Origin: Collinsella aerofaciens
GTDB taxonomy: Bacteria > Actinomycetota > Coriobacteriia > Coriobacteriales > Coriobacteriaceae
Assembly: GCF_901212495.1 (NCBI RefSeq)
Contig: NZ_CAAKNY010000016.1
Span: 40,068 to 70,860 of the forward strand
Direction of reading: 5' to 3'
DNA length: 30,793 bases
How positions within the stretch are numbered: position 1 is the stretch's first letter; each line of letters begins with the position of its first letter. Of this stretch, positions 24,446-30,793 are shown one piece after another. The notes below the pieces were generated by a model. That model searched no databases. It saw nothing but the letters and a program-made list of their open reading frames with translations, and was not told the DNA's origin. The translations under genes were made by a program, and so were the position numbers.

Positions 24446-24550
24446 CGATCACCGCCAAACCCGCCAAAAGGCATCGAAGTTGATACTGACATCGGGCATC
24501 GTTCGCCCGTTCTATGCAATAAAACAATGCATGGAGCATTTGCCCGTAGC

Positions 24551-24559
24551 AGTGTAGCA
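24551..24559 (-). promoter_or_regulatory. Candidate extended -10 promoter of the YerC-like gene
   Basis: TGCTACACT on the minus strand matches the extended -10 form and sits in an imperfect palindrome (AGTG...CACT, 24551-24566) that could be an operator for the repressor itself. It would give a leader of about 100 bases containing a small hairpin (CGGGC/GCCCG, near 24496-24512). This is the A+T-richer part of the 324-base gap 24446-24769, which holds no gene. Confidence 0.4.
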
Positions 24560-24661
24560 CACCACTAAACTAAAGCGATAGGACTCTCTGTCAGCGGCAC
24601 GTTTTTCAGGACGAACGCCGATTAGAAACCGAATGCGCACGTAAGCTCCACGAGTATTTGA

Positions 24662-24667
24662 GACAAT
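24662..24667 (+). promoter_or_regulatory. Weak candidate -10 box of the small membrane protein gene
   Basis: GACAAT followed by GG, 103 bases before the start codon at 24770, with no clear -35. It resembles the TACAATG boxes before mnmA and the DUF3284 gene. Confidence 0.25.
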
Positions 24668-24734
24668 GGGCGCCCAAACACCGCGGCGCGCCCGCGCAAC
24701 CATCCAAGTCGCCGCCGCAAGCCGCTTCACGCGA

Positions 24735-24751
24735 CGCCGGCAACCCCGGCG
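24735..24751 (+). other. Hairpin just before the ribosome site of the membrane protein gene
   Basis: CGCCGG and CCGGCG form six pairs around CAACC and end five bases before the AAAGGA ribosome site at 24757-24760. This may set the translation rate; no further support. Confidence 0.35.
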
Positions 24752-24769
24752 CAAGAAAGGATTCACGCC

Positions 24770-25135
24770 ATGCGCTTTATGCTTAACTGGCTCTTCACCT
24801 CGATCTCCATCGCGATCGCCACGTTCCTCGTCCCCGGTATTCAGCCCTTCGGCTTTGCCGAGGCCTGGGTCTGCTTTGCCTTTGTGGGACTGTTCCTCAA
24901 CATCGTCGATTCGTTCGTCAAACCGTTCCTCACGGTCATCTCGCTGCCGCTCACGATCATTACGCTCGGCATTTTCCAGCTCGTGCTCAACAGCTTTATG
25001 CTGGAGCTCGCCAGCTACCTGTCGGTCAACCTGTTGGGCGTCGGCATCTCCATCGCCGGCTTTGGCTCGGCCTTTATGGGCAGCATCCTAGTGTCCATCA
25101 TGCGCAGCATCCTCGATAGTATTGCCGAAGAGTAG
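24770..25135 (+). CDS. Small four-helix membrane protein, phage holin 4 family (DUF/Mycobact 4TM type)
   Basis: 121 residues, almost entirely four hydrophobic helices with short loops: MLNWLFTSISIAIATFLVPGI, WVCFAFVGLFLNIVDSF, FLTVISLPLTIITLGIFQLVLNSFMLELASYL, and GISIAGFGSAFMGSILVSIMRSIL. The pattern of VPGI, then N..DSFVKP and LPLTIITLGIF, is that of the 'phage holin family' proteins encoded on many bacterial chromosomes outside prophages. Despite the name, members here are housekeeping membrane proteins of unknown role, and no lysin or phage gene is near. The ATG is preceded by AAAGGA. It is a single-gene unit that ends at a strong shared terminator. Confidence 0.85.
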   Translation: MRFMLNWLFTSISIAIATFLVPGIQPFGFAEAWVCFAFVGLFLNIVDSFVKPFLTVISLPLTIITLGIFQLVLNSFMLELASYLSVNLLGVGISIAGFGSAFMGSILVSIMRSILDSIAEE

Positions 25136-25163
25136 AACGACCCGACACACAAACGCATCGGAC

Positions 25164-25208
25164 CAAATCAAAGGCCGTCCATCGCACAAATGGGCGGCCT
25201 TTGATTTG
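25164..25208. terminator. Bidirectional terminator between convergent genes
   Basis: Perfectly complementary 14-base arms (CAAATCAAAGGCCG 25164-25177 and its partner 25195-25208) are extended by five more pairs including one G-U, around a seven-base loop. A/T-rich stem ends supply the U-rich tail in both directions. It lies between the membrane protein gene (+) and the Rrf2 gene (-). Confidence 0.88.
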
Positions 25209-25268
25209 TCAAGTCTCAGAGGGCAAGAAAATCTACCATTTCCACCCCGTCCCCAAATGACAGGTGGG

Positions 25269-25697
25269 CTAGATGACGTAGTCGTAGCCTTCGTTGGGGG
25301 CGACGAGCTGATCGAGCGTCACGCCATCGAGGTAATCGTTGATGAGCTTGTCCAGGTTCTTCCACACGCCGAGCGTGGGACACTCATCAGATCGCGAGCA
25401 ACCCTTACAGTCGCCATCCAGGCAGGCGACCGGCGCCAGACTGCCCTCGGTCAGGCGCAAGATCTCTCCCACCGTGTACTGCTCGGGCGGGCGCGTGAGC
25501 ACATAGCCGCCGCCCTTGCCGCGCATGCCCGAGAGCATATTGGCGCGCACGAGCGTAGCCAAGATGTTCTCGAGATATTTCTCGGAAATCGCCTGTCGCG
25601 CCGCAATCTCTTTAAGCGGGATACGGCCTGTCGCCTGGTGCTCGGCCAGGTCAACCATAACGCGCAGGGCGTACCTGCCCTTAGTAGAAACCAACAT
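25269..25697 (-). CDS. Rrf2-family transcriptional regulator with IscR-like cysteines
   Basis: 142 residues. It has an N-terminal winged helix typical of Rrf2 proteins (STKGRYALRVMVDLAEH at 4-20, the helix-turn-helix ISEKYLENILATLVRANM near 37-54, the wing GKGGGYVLTRP at 60-70). Then comes a cysteine cluster: C92, C97, C100 and C106. E. coli IscR uses three Cys at 92, 98 and 104 to hold a 2Fe-2S cluster, so cluster binding is plausible. Position argues for sulfur control. The gene is divergent from cysK, like regulators of the CymR group, which instead lack such cysteines. It could be either kind or combine both. The start is ATG at 25697 with a GAAAGG upstream. A -10-like TAGAAT is at 25739-25734. 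Confidence 0.9.
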   Translation of the reverse strand: MLVSTKGRYALRVMVDLAEHQATGRIPLKEIAARQAISEKYLENILATLVRANMLSGMRGKGGGYVLTRPPEQYTVGEILRLTEGSLAPVACLDGDCKGCSRSDECPTLGVWKNLDKLINDYLDGVTLDQLVAPNEGYDYVI

Positions 25698-25733
25698 ATA
25701 TAGTGCTGCCTTTCGGTCTTTTAGTCCGCTGAA

Positions 25734-25739
25734 ATTCTA
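25734..25739 (-). promoter_or_regulatory. Candidate -10 box of the Rrf2 gene
   Basis: TAGAAT on the minus strand, 37 bases before the start codon. No strong -35 at the right distance. An imperfect palindrome (AGCC-N8-GGCT, 25739-25754) overlaps it. Confidence 0.45.
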
Positions 25740-25814
25740 GCCGAAAAATTGGCTTTGAAAATACCCGTTCCGGTCAAGATGGTTAATCAGCTTGAAATAA
25801 TCTCCTATTTCCTA

Positions 25815-25843
25815 TTGCATTACTAGGCTTTAGTGTCTAGTAT
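25815..25843 (+). promoter_or_regulatory. cysK promoter with an overlapping palindromic operator
   Basis: TTGCAT (25815-25820), a 17-base spacer and TAGTAT (25838-25843) make a good sigma-70 type promoter. The inverted repeat ACTAG-N10-CTAGT (25822-25841) covers the spacer and the first bases of the -10, where a bound repressor would block polymerase. The divergent Rrf2 regulator is the obvious candidate. A leader of about 100 bases follows; no riboswitch fold was recognised in it. Confidence 0.65.
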
Positions 25844-25950
25844 GCTTCCCAACAGGTAAACGAACAACCTATAAGGTTTATGGGTTTATCTGCTAGACGC
25901 ATCATAACACCGCACGGTAACCAGTAACTTGAACACTTTGGAGGTTCACC

Positions 25951-26889
<939 letters not shown>

Positions 26890-26905
26890 GGGCCCGTCAC
26901 TTGTC

Positions 26906-26958
26906 GATGAGCCCAAGGCACGCCGGTCTCCCCTCTCTTCTGGCAGCCTGGGCTCATC
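26906..26958 (+). other. Long inverted repeat downstream of cysK
   Basis: GATGAGCCCA (26906-26915) and TGGGCTCATC (26949-26958) are perfectly complementary. Pairing extends inwards by GGC/GCC after a one-base bulge. The loop is pyrimidine-rich and about 27 bases long. No U-run follows. It begins 17 bases after the cysK stop and may protect the cysK message end or be an RNA element. The cysK terminator proper is probably the one at 27003-27041. Confidence 0.5.
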
Positions 26959-26989
26959 CCGGCAGGGTGTCCCACAGGACGCCTGAACT

Positions 26990-26998
26990 TGCTACAAT
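26990..26998 (+). promoter_or_regulatory. Extended -10 promoter before mnmA
   Basis: TGCTACAAT matches the extended -10 form TGnTAtAAT with one change. Transcription would start about 27004-27006, exactly at the base of the terminator hairpin that follows. It is 73 bases before the mnmA start codon. Confidence 0.5.
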
Positions 26999-27002
26999 GT
27001 CT

Positions 27003-27041
27003 GCGGCGCGGAACCAGCCTCCCGCGCCGCTTTTCTTTTTT
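27003..27041 (+). terminator. Intrinsic terminator between cysK and mnmA
   Basis: GCGGCGCGG (27003-27011) pairs perfectly with CCGCGCCGC (27022-27030) over a ten-base loop, followed by TTTTCTTTTTT. This is a textbook terminator for cysK read-through. It lies within the would-be leader of mnmA, so it could also act on transcripts begun at 26990-26998. Confidence 0.9.
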
Positions 27042-27070
27042 GGCCACATGCCACCAAGGAGAACCTCCCC

Positions 27071-28171
27071 ATGCACAACAAGCGCGTGCTCGTCGCCATG
27101 AGCGGCGGCGTCGATTCCAGCGTGACCGCGTACCTGCTCAAAAGCCAGGGCTATGAATGCGTCGGCGCCACCATGCGCCTCACCTGCCCCGCACCCGACC
27201 CCGCCACGGGCATGAGCAAAGTCGACCGCGACATCGCCGACGCGAAGGCAGTTTCCGAGCGCATCGGGATCCCCCATCACGTGCTCGACCTGCAGCAGAC
27301 GTTCGACCACAGCGTTATCGAGCGCTTTGTGAACGCCTACCAGGAAGGGCTGACGCCCAATCCGTGCATTATCTGCAATCGCCACATTAAGTTTGGCGCG
27401 CTGCTCGATGCGGCGCTGGACATGGGCTGCGACTACATCGCAACGGGACATTACGCCAAAACAAGCCAGGCGGCAGACGGCACCTGGCAGCTCCATCGCG
27501 GCGAAGATCCCAAAAAGGACCAAAGCTACTTTTTGTATTCGCTTACGCAGGAGCGCCTGGCACGCACGATCTTTCCGCTGGCAGGCCTAGACAAAGAGCG
27601 CGACGTGCGCCGCATAGCCGCCGAGCAGGGCTTTACCAACGCCCAGAAGGCCGAAAGCGAGGACATCTGCTTTATTCCAGACGGTGACTACGCGGGCTAT
27701 ATCGAGCGCCGCTGCGGACATCCCGCTGCACCGGGCGACATCGTGTGGCGCGACGGCAGTGTGGTCGGGCGCCACAACGGCGCGCTGCGCTACACCATCG
27801 GCCAGCGCAAGGGCCTGGGCGTCGCGATGGCGCATCCCGTGTATGTGACGGGCGTCGACGCCGCCAACAACACCGTGCATCTGGGCGAGGCCGAAGATCT
27901 GACCGCCACTGCCCTCACGGCCGATGAGTGGATCTGGAGCGCGCCGGACGCACGCATGGAGGCAGAGCTCGACGCCGGCGGCATTCGCGTGGGCGCCAAA
28001 TACCGCTACCGTCAGAAAGACCAGGCAGCGACCCTTACGCGCGGCGAAGACGGGCAGATGTTGCTGACCTTTGACGAGCCGCAACGAGCCATCGCCCCCG
28101 GACAGGCCGTTGTAGTCTATCGCGGCGACATCGTCCTGGGCGGCGGTACCGTAACCGGCGCACTTAAGTAG
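27071..28171 (+). CDS. mnmA: tRNA-specific 2-thiouridylase (MnmA)
   Basis: This enzyme puts sulfur on uridine 34 of tRNA-Lys, -Glu and -Gln, using ATP and a persulfide sulfur donor, in the cytoplasm. In 366 residues it has the PP-loop SGGVDSS at 11-17, the first catalytic Cys at 99 in NPCIICNRHIKF, the tRNA-binding region DQSYFLYSL near 155, the second catalytic Cys at 200 in SEDICFIP, and the C-terminal beta-barrel (GQRKGLGVA ... PGQAVVVY). Both catalytic Cys are present and the length is normal. AAGGAG lies nine bases before the ATG. It follows cysK, a fitting neighbour since both handle sulfur, but a terminator separates them. It converges on the kinase gene with eight bases between the stops and no terminator seen. 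Confidence 0.96.
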   Translation: MHNKRVLVAMSGGVDSSVTAYLLKSQGYECVGATMRLTCPAPDPATGMSKVDRDIADAKAVSERIGIPHHVLDLQQTFDHSVIERFVNAYQEGLTPNPCIICNRHIKFGALLDAALDMGCDYIATGHYAKTSQAADGTWQLHRGEDPKKDQSYFLYSLTQERLARTIFPLAGLDKERDVRRIAAEQGFTNAQKAESEDICFIPDGDYAGYIERRCGHPAAPGDIVWRDGSVVGRHNGALRYTIGQRKGLGVAMAHPVYVTGVDAANNTVHLGEAEDLTATALTADEWIWSAPDARMEAELDAGGIRVGAKYRYRQKDQAATLTRGEDGQMLLTFDEPQRAIAPGQAVVVYRGDIVLGGGTVTGALK

Positions 28172-28179
28172 CCGCGGGT

Positions 28180-29553
28180 TTATCGCTGCACGTGTCGAAG
28201 TACCTCAACAGCGGCACCAACCTCGATTACGCGACGCTCGAGGCCGTGGCAAATGGCCTCGAGTCGACCCTCCGCCGTCGCCCATTCGCTCTGCGAAAGA
28301 ATCTCGATCGCCTCATCAACAAATCCGTTGAGCCGCGATGGATCGAACCAATCGAGTGAGTCCGCAAGCGCCAGCTGGACGGAAGGGTCGGGCCCAAACG
28401 GCTTAGCGGAAAACCCAAACTCCCCAGCTGCGAGCACGGCAGTTGGTACGTTGTACCACAGGCAGTTGCCGCTATCGAACAGCGGAGCAGGTTTTATCTC
28501 CAGGGTGTCGACGTTGCGGATGATGCCGAAGTTTCGCCAATGGCGGTCGCTGTTGGCCAAAAGGGCATCGCAGACAATCATCTGCGACATAGACCTTCTC
28601 ACAGCGGCCTCATCGACACCATGCTTACCAAGGAAGCAGCAGTATCGGTCGTACGCCGAGCTTCCTCGCTGGCCGCCAAGGGCGTTCTTAACGTAAACAG
28701 CCGGAACGTATTCCTCGCGGCCGTCAAGAAAGTCGTCGCACAGACACACAGGGCCATCGAACATCCGCTCAACCGTATAAGGAACAAACTCCCCTTTGGG
28801 AAGCAAGCGACGATGCAGAGCCGTTGCAACCGCCTCGTTAAAGGGCCGTTGGTCGTCCACGCCGCATCCCTTGACCAGAACGCGAACGCCGTTGCGAATC
28901 ATCCACGATTTAGGGAGCTCGCCCTCGGACGTGTTATCAGGATTTTTAAGACCGATGCCTTCCAGCCAACCCGAACGCTCTTCGGGCGCCGATCGCTCAA
29001 ATTCGTTCTCAAAGTAATTGATGTTTTGCCATTTGAGTTCGGCGCAATCGGCCGGCCGCAGCCAATAGCAATCCGAAAGCGATAGGCCCAGGCACCGAAC
29101 TGGAACCTCGATGCCGCTGGCAATTCCCAGTTCACGATAGCGCGAGACGAGTCCGGGGCGAACATCGGGCACCGACCGATGCCCCCACCATGCATTGAGC
29201 TCCCGCTTATTCACCGTTGGAGAAGAGCTCGAGCATGTGCCAAACGGCATTCGTTGCGCATCGAGGACCTCGGCGATTTCGAAGGGAAACTCACGCGTCG
29301 GATCAAAAGAGACATGCGCGACCTTATGGTCGGCCGACATCAGCGTAAACTTGCGCCCCACATCGGCCGCAGGACGGCGTCCACGTTTGCGGACCTTTTG
29401 ATAAGCGAGCGCAGAATTGTACTCGACCATCTTCCGGCCGCCCACAATATCGCACACAAGCGTCCCCGATGCGGCAAGTTGCGATATGCGGGCTTTCGTA
29501 ACGCCCAACAGGCGGGCGGCATCACCCATAGACAAGCACTCAGACGTATCCAT
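28180..29553 (-). CDS. HipA-like kinase with its own N-terminal DNA-binding domain
   Basis: 457 residues from the ATG at 29553, chosen because AGGTGAT lies eight bases upstream; the open frame begins at 29565. Residues 5-55 form a MerR/excisionase-like helix-turn-helix (MGDAARLLGVTKARISQLAASG, then a wing with GGRKMVEY). After a linker the C-terminal half resembles the HipA/CtkA kinase fold: LVKG with Lys 228, an FNEAVATALHRRL helix supplying the Glu, the catalytic loop NSDRHWRN at 334-341 (Asp 336, Asn 341) and the metal Asp in FDSGN at 360. HipA toxins normally have a separate HipB repressor; none is adjacent here and the DNA-binding part is fused. It may be a self-regulating toxin-type kinase or a signalling kinase. 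The substrate is unknown. Confidence 0.72.
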   Translation of the reverse strand: MDTSECLSMGDAARLLGVTKARISQLAASGTLVCDIVGGRKMVEYNSALAYQKVRKRGRRPAADVGRKFTLMSADHKVAHVSFDPTREFPFEIAEVLDAQRMPFGTCSSSSPTVNKRELNAWWGHRSVPDVRPGLVSRYRELGIASGIEVPVRCLGLSLSDCYWLRPADCAELKWQNINYFENEFERSAPEERSGWLEGIGLKNPDNTSEGELPKSWMIRNGVRVLVKGCGVDDQRPFNEAVATALHRRLLPKGEFVPYTVERMFDGPVCLCDDFLDGREEYVPAVYVKNALGGQRGSSAYDRYCCFLGKHGVDEAAVRRSMSQMIVCDALLANSDRHWRNFGIIRNVDTLEIKPAPLFDSGNCLWYNVPTAVLAAGEFGFSAKPFGPDPSVQLALADSLDWFDPSRLNGFVDEAIEILSQSEWATAEGRLEAICHGLERRVIEVGAAVEVLRHVQR

Positions 29554-29583
29554 ACACCGCATCACCTCGTTAAGTAATTTACA

Positions 29584-29622
29584 CGTTTAGTTAATAGATT
29601 ACAGACATCATAATACTAAACG
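29584..29622 (-). promoter_or_regulatory. Palindromic operator across the kinase promoter
   Basis: CGTTTAGT (29584-29591) and ACTAAACG (29615-29622) are perfect inverted repeats with 23 bases between them. The stretch is A+T-rich and on the minus strand contains TATTAA as a possible -10 and TTTAGT as a possible -35, 18 bases apart. The nearer arm is 31 bases before the start codon. Binding of the fused helix-turn-helix here would give autoregulation (inference). Confidence 0.5.
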
Positions 29623-29632
29623 ACCCAAAGCG

Positions 29633-29658
29633 AAAAAAGGCCCGAGAAATCGGGCCTT
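29633..29658 (-). terminator. Intrinsic terminator of the M42 peptidase gene
   Basis: Nine-base arms AAGGCCCGA (29637-29645) and TCGGGCCTT (29650-29658) enclose a four-base loop. On the minus strand the hairpin is followed by six T (29638-29633). It starts 34 bases after the peptidase stop codon. Confidence 0.9.
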
Positions 29659-29691
29659 AGCGATTGGTCAGCCGAGTCGCAAGCTGCTCCC

Positions 29692-30720
29692 CTAGCGCTG
29701 AACGTAGGCGCGAACGAGCTCGTAGGTATTGCGCACGCCGTCGATGTGGCTGCGCTCGTAGTTGTGGCTCGCGTACACGCCGGGGCCAATCAGACCATGG
29801 CGAATGTCGTAGCCGGCCGAGAGCGTTGCCTCGACGTCGGAGCCGTAGTGTGGGTACACATCGATGGCGTAATCGAGCTCCAGCTCGCGCGCGATGTTGG
29901 ACAGCGTGGTTACCAGGTCGTAGTTGTACGGACCGCCCGAATCCTTAGCGCAAATCGAAACCATGCGCTCGGTGCAGCCCAGGTCGTCGCCCACGCAGCC
30001 CATGTCCACGCTGATCATCTCGCGCGTGTCGGCCGGCACAAAGGCACCGCCGTGGCCGACCTCCTCGTACACGGTAAAGAGCAGCGAAACCTTACGCGAA
30101 AGCGTCACCTCGCCAGCGGCGACGGCGCGGGCCAAACCCAGCAGAATCGACGCGGACAGCTTGTCGTCCAAGAAGCGGCTCTTGATGTAGCCGCTCTCCG
30201 TCACCGTGGTGCGCGGGTCCATAGCGATGATGTCGCCGGTCTGAATACCCAGCTCGAGCACATCATCCTTGCTGTCAACGTTCTCGTCGAGCAGGATTTC
30301 CATGTTCTTCTCGATGGTCTTGACCGGCTCATCGGCCACGTGCGCCGAAGGCTCGGTATTGAGGACCACACCCGTAAAGACTTTGCCATCGCGCGTGTAA
30401 ACGGTGCAGTTCTCGCCATCGGCCGTAGACCACTGATGCCCGCCGAGCGTCGTGGGACGCAGGCGACCATTGTCCTTGATAGAGCGCACCATGGCGCCCA
30501 GGGTATCGACATGGCTCGCCAACACAAGCGGCTCGCCCTCGCCGCCAAGCTCAACGAGTACATTGCCCTTGTTAGAACGCTCGGGCCCAAAGCCCATATC
30601 GCGCAACGTTTCCATCAGATAATCAGTCGCCGCACGGGTATAGCCCGTAGGCGAAGCAATAGAAGTCAGCGCCTTCAACTGGTCAGTAATATAGGAGAGC
30701 GTAGAATCCATCTTGGACAC
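29692..30720 (-). CDS. M42-family metallo-aminopeptidase
   Basis: This cytoplasmic, two-metal peptidase of the M42 group (glutamyl aminopeptidase / deblocking aminopeptidase type) trims N-terminal residues from peptides. Metal and catalytic residues in order: His in LASHVDT, Asp in FLDDKLSA, Glu-Glu in YEEVGHGG, Asp in SVDMG, and His in SHNYERSH near the C-terminus. The start is uncertain. I prefer the GTG at 30720, which has AAAGGG eight bases upstream (342 residues); an ATG lies at 30711, and the open frame reaches 30777 with an unlikely extension. It has its own terminator. No promoter could be placed in the 73 bases left before the window edge. M42 members are sometimes misnamed cellulases; the residues here support a peptidase. 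Confidence 0.92.
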   Translation of the reverse strand: MSKMDSTLSYITDQLKALTSIASPTGYTRAATDYLMETLRDMGFGPERSNKGNVLVELGGEGEPLVLASHVDTLGAMVRSIKDNGRLRPTTLGGHQWSTADGENCTVYTRDGKVFTGVVLNTEPSAHVADEPVKTIEKNMEILLDENVDSKDDVLELGIQTGDIIAMDPRTTVTESGYIKSRFLDDKLSASILLGLARAVAAGEVTLSRKVSLLFTVYEEVGHGGAFVPADTREMISVDMGCVGDDLGCTERMVSICAKDSGGPYNYDLVTTLSNIARELELDYAIDVYPHYGSDVEATLSAGYDIRHGLIGPGVYASHNYERSHIDGVRNTYELVRAYVQR

Positions 30721-30793
30721 CAAAGTCACCCTTTCATATCGAATTAAACCCACAGCAACAATACCACCGCGAACCATCTTTTTACCTAGCGAG

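Noticed and set aside
24770..25135. Prophage holin
   Set aside because: The family name is misleading. No lysin, terminase, integrase or other phage gene is near, and the gene has its own terminator among housekeeping genes.
25844..25950. Riboswitch or T-box in the cysK leader
   Set aside because: Only a five-pair hairpin (25866-25878) was found. No T-box sequence, S-box core or terminator/antiterminator pair is visible.

Overview
The window looks like chromosomal DNA from a high-GC Gram-positive bacterium of the Coriobacteriia, most like Collinsella. This is inferred from the G+C-rich coding sequence, LPXTG-type pili, AddAB rather than RecBCD, a Gram-positive type DnaE with an intact PHP domain, and GGAGG-type ribosome binding sites. 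I could not run a search, so the genus is a judgement. No rRNA, tRNA, CRISPR array, prophage or insertion sequence was seen.

Layout. 16-3819 (-) is dnaE. 4060-5258 (-) is an A+T-rich major facilitator transporter whose first membrane helix is cut off by a one-base frameshift. 5362-5871 (-) is a DUF3284 protein. 5932-6080 holds two long imperfect hairpin repeats. 6097-11696 (-) is a pilus operon, transcribed as large ancillary/tip pilin, backbone pilin, class C sortase, second class C sortase. 11940-17034 (-) holds three tandem paralogous regulators of about 520 residues, each with PAS-like sensing regions and a C-terminal OmpR/SARP-type winged helix, all pointing towards the pilus operon. 17159-17221 is a third hairpin repeat of the same family. 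17232-23984 (-) is addB-addA. 24146-24445 (-) is a YerC/TrpR-like repressor. From 24770 the strands alternate: a small four-helix membrane protein (+), an Rrf2 regulator (-) divergent from cysK (+), mnmA (+), a HipA-like kinase with its own DNA-binding domain (-), and an M42 aminopeptidase (-).

Most interesting region. The pilus operon and the three regulators look like one switchable surface-structure module. The regulator next to the pilus operon carries a run of 13 G in its last coding codons, a classic slip site for phase variation. The promoters of the other two regulators share a conserved 21-bp site built of two CGTGAC(A/C) words at an 11-bp pitch, which is the pitch of SARP binding sites. 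The pilus upstream region holds three related GTGAC words. Inside the operon, hairpins sit at the ancillary-backbone boundary and at the backbone-sortase boundary, where expression levels would be expected to step.

Other points worth a look are a family of intergenic hairpins with a constant TTGCGGTGRAATA outer arm and covarying inner arms (three copies here), a promoter followed at once by an intrinsic terminator in front of mnmA, an Rrf2 regulator with an IscR-like cysteine cluster beside cysK, and the fused HTH-kinase protein with a palindromic operator across its promoter.
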